In this document: piece by piece, positions 62,196 to 64,000 of the stretch
Position numbering within the stretch: position 1 is the first letter of the stretch
Layout: each line of letters opens with the position of its first letter
Assembly (NCBI RefSeq): GCF_000150275.1
Contig: NW_002060948.1
Coordinates: forward strand, 4,630,241 to 4,694,240
Length of the DNA: 64,000 bases
Source: Trichoplax adhaerens
Lineage: Eukaryota > Placozoa > Uniplacotomia > Trichoplacea > Trichoplacidae
Reading direction: 5' to 3'
The notes under the pieces: generated by a model
The model's input: the letters and a program-made list of their open reading frames with translations, nothing else
Told to the model about the DNA's origin: nothing
Database searches by the model: none
Position numbers and translations under genes: made by a program

Positions 62196-64000
62196 ATGAA
62201 GTTTCAACTGCTTTGGATCACGATAATAATGGCTTTCTCGTCCTTAATCCAGGTATCGAAGACAAACTATTCCTTATACTGCTTTGAAAGGTTATACTTA
62301 TATGTTTAGAAAGATTTCAAGGAGAGTTTTTTCGCTGTTTATATGATAGTACATTGGACTATTTAAATGATAGAATACGGTAGGTTTTGTATCAGTCTCG
62401 AAAGCAATCTAATTTTATAGTTTTGGCTTTCAATTTGTAGTAATTCGTCTAACGATTTTTCACATTTTCAGTAATAAATCCAAATGTCGAGGGTTAATGG
62501 TCAATTGTAATTTATTGCTACCATCTATGGGTCATAAAGTCTTTGATCTCATATTGACCTGTAGACTTTCAAATTTAATTTTTATGGTCTATGATAGTCC
62601 TGACACAAATTTGTTATACAAGCAAGTATTTTATTTAAAATTGAAGTCAAGTGTAGAACAAAATGCACGCTTGTTAGTTCATTTTAAGTACAAATTCAAT
62701 AGAGATTACTAAAATCTTGTAACAAGATGTTGCTTGAACACACATAGTACTCATATATTTATAGTATCAAATCACTTTATACTATTGCAGTTTCTATCTT
62801 TCTATTTATTACTTGTCGTTACAAAACAGCTTTACAACAAGATAACTTAATGAACGATCAACCAGTCGATTCCCTGAACGACGTATCAGGGAGCAGTATC
62901 TACTCTATTAGAAACTATTTTCCTATACTAGTAGACTACAAAAAGACTTAGACGCCTCGTATCTTACGTTAAACACTAATCATAAGAAGTAACTATATTA
63001 TACGATTTATCGCATTTATATACTCTTTTACAATAGCAAAGACATCCTAGTTAGTAATATTAATGTTGAAACCTGATAATGAATCAAAAGCTAATTGTAT
63101 CTACTGCTACTTAATGAAGACAATAGCATTTACGAACATAGACATCGAATGGCTGATACAAAATTGTCAGATTATAATATGTCCTATCACGGAACATTTC
63201 TACGATAATCTACTATCTACCATAAGTAAATTACAATCACAGTGATTTGAATTGTAAGAAGATTATTCTCGATTCCCTAATTAAATTACTAATTTCAGTA
63301 GGCTGTATATATCATCATAAAAGCTGGTACTATATTTAAATATCACATATCTAAATTAGAAACTCTTCACATAAGGGTAAATTAACAAAATTATCCTAAC
63401 ATAGATGTTTGTATTATAATCTCGATATTACAGAGTACAGCACTGTAACACTTGCATATTTCATAATGTTTATAAATGTTACTGATGAAATTGAACACCG
63501 AGCAATCGCTAGCTAAATGCTATCCAAACTAAGATTGGCTAAAAATATGTGCGTTTACTAATTTCTTACGTTTTCTTTGTCGTAAAACATCAACTGGGTG
63601 GGTCATCGACCCTATTCTTGCAATAATTTGCATGTAACTATAATTTTCGAGTTATTCATATGTGTTTCGGCATTACACAAGGTTAATTTTATGTATGTGT
63701 TAAGGTCAATCCTTAACATATGCATTCATAGAATAGTTGTGATCGTAATGACTTTAATCTTCATCTGTTATTCTAGCTGACTGATTTTGTGTCATCTTTA
63801 ATAAACTGATATTTTTTGTTGATTAATTTAGGATGTTAATACTTTATCACCGACTAAGAGGGGAAAAAGATCAACTGTTAAAGCTTACTCATATAATTCA
63901 TTGACCTCCTGCGCCAATATTGGTAATATTGCTACATATTGTGGTGTGAATTATCCAGTCCCTAATGTTATTAAAACCGACGCCACTCGACTTGTAGTCG
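62196..64000 (+). CDS. Double Fz-CRD family member FzC-4, 5' part, cut by window edge
   Basis: Exon 1 62196-62252 encodes a 19-residue signal peptide. Intron 1 is 62253-63831. Exon 2 starts at 63832 and runs off the window. 75 residues are visible. After the signal: a short propeptide with RGKR at 29-32, the family processing site, then KAYSYNS, C46 and CGVNYPVPNVI with C56, matching the first two cysteines and the YN-block of the Fz-like module. Intron phase 0 and its position match the other three genes. Intron 1 is 1,579 bp, the longest in the family, because it holds an antisense LTR-1 (62817-63450). Frames at 62497-62712 and 63063-63245 are intronic or LTR noise. The second module and C-terminus lie outside the window. 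Confidence 0.8.
62817..63450 (-). mobile_element. LTR-1 solo LTR in intron 1 of FzC-4, antisense (634 bp)
   Basis: Plus strand starts CGTTACAAAACAGC (first base mutated from T) and ends CACTGTAACA. The flanking 5-mers CTTGT (62812-62816) and CTTGC (63451-63455) agree at 4 of 5. It keeps the ACGCCTCGTAT block, the TTATATACT TATA region and the hairpin at 62870-62893, where TTCCCTGA pairs with TCAGGGAG: one pair has changed from T-A to C-G on both arms. It is more diverged than the 40398 and 48285 copies. Its antisense orientation would spare the host gene from premature polyadenylation. Confidence 0.72.

Noticed and set aside
1-64000. CRISPR arrays, bacterial operons, rRNA genes
   Set aside because: No regularly spaced direct repeats, no ribosome-binding-site-led gene clusters and no rRNA-like stretches; gene structures are eukaryotic.

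Overview
Organism. The window is eukaryotic, very AT-rich DNA with intron-containing genes (GT..AG introns of about 180 to 1,600 bp, phase-conserved between paralogues). It carries rhodopsin-class GPCRs and secreted proteins with Frizzled-like cysteine-rich domains (Fz-CRDs), so it is metazoan. Compact genes, short introns, high AT and tandem GPCR families suggest an early-branching animal; a placozoan (Trichoplax/Hoilungia type) is my best guess. That guess is inference, not proof.

Left half (about 1-31.7 kb). Three paralogous class A GPCR genes lie on the minus strand about 10 kb apart: GPCR-A 6045-7631, GPCR-B 17372-19097, GPCR-C 29386-31677. Each has three coding exons with both introns at the same place and phase. 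Each keeps GN in TM1, D in TM2, the TM3-ECL2 cysteine pair and NPxxY in TM7. Each has ER(M/V/Y) instead of DRY and SYxP instead of the usual CWxP in TM6.

Right half (about 42-64 kb). On the plus strand there is an intronless PTTG1IP-like single-pass membrane protein (42179-42946). It is followed by a tandem array of four related genes: FzC-1 45920-48171, FzC-2 51289-52974, FzC-3 58199-59653, and FzC-4 from 62196, which is cut by the window edge. The proteins have a signal peptide, a short propeptide ending in a furin-type R-x-K-R site (lost in FzC-3), a ten-cysteine Fz-like module, a second six-cysteine Fz-like half module and a hydrophobic C-terminal tail that looks like a GPI-anchor signal. 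All sixteen cysteines align in the three complete members. This array is the most interesting system in the window.

Mobile DNA. Two families of short dispersed elements have the properties of solo LTRs (TGT...ACA ends, 5-bp target duplications, internal TATA box). LTR-1 is about 630 bp: five full copies, one older copy split by a nested insertion, and one diverged relative. LTR-2 is about 550 bp, in three nearly identical copies. No internal gag/pol sequence was seen. One LTR-1 copy sits in intron 1 of FzC-4, and a nearly identical inverted pair brackets the PTTG1IP-like gene and FzC-1.

The remainder is AT-rich intergenic sequence in which I see no convincing genes. The short open frames there have no recognisable domain and are probably chance.
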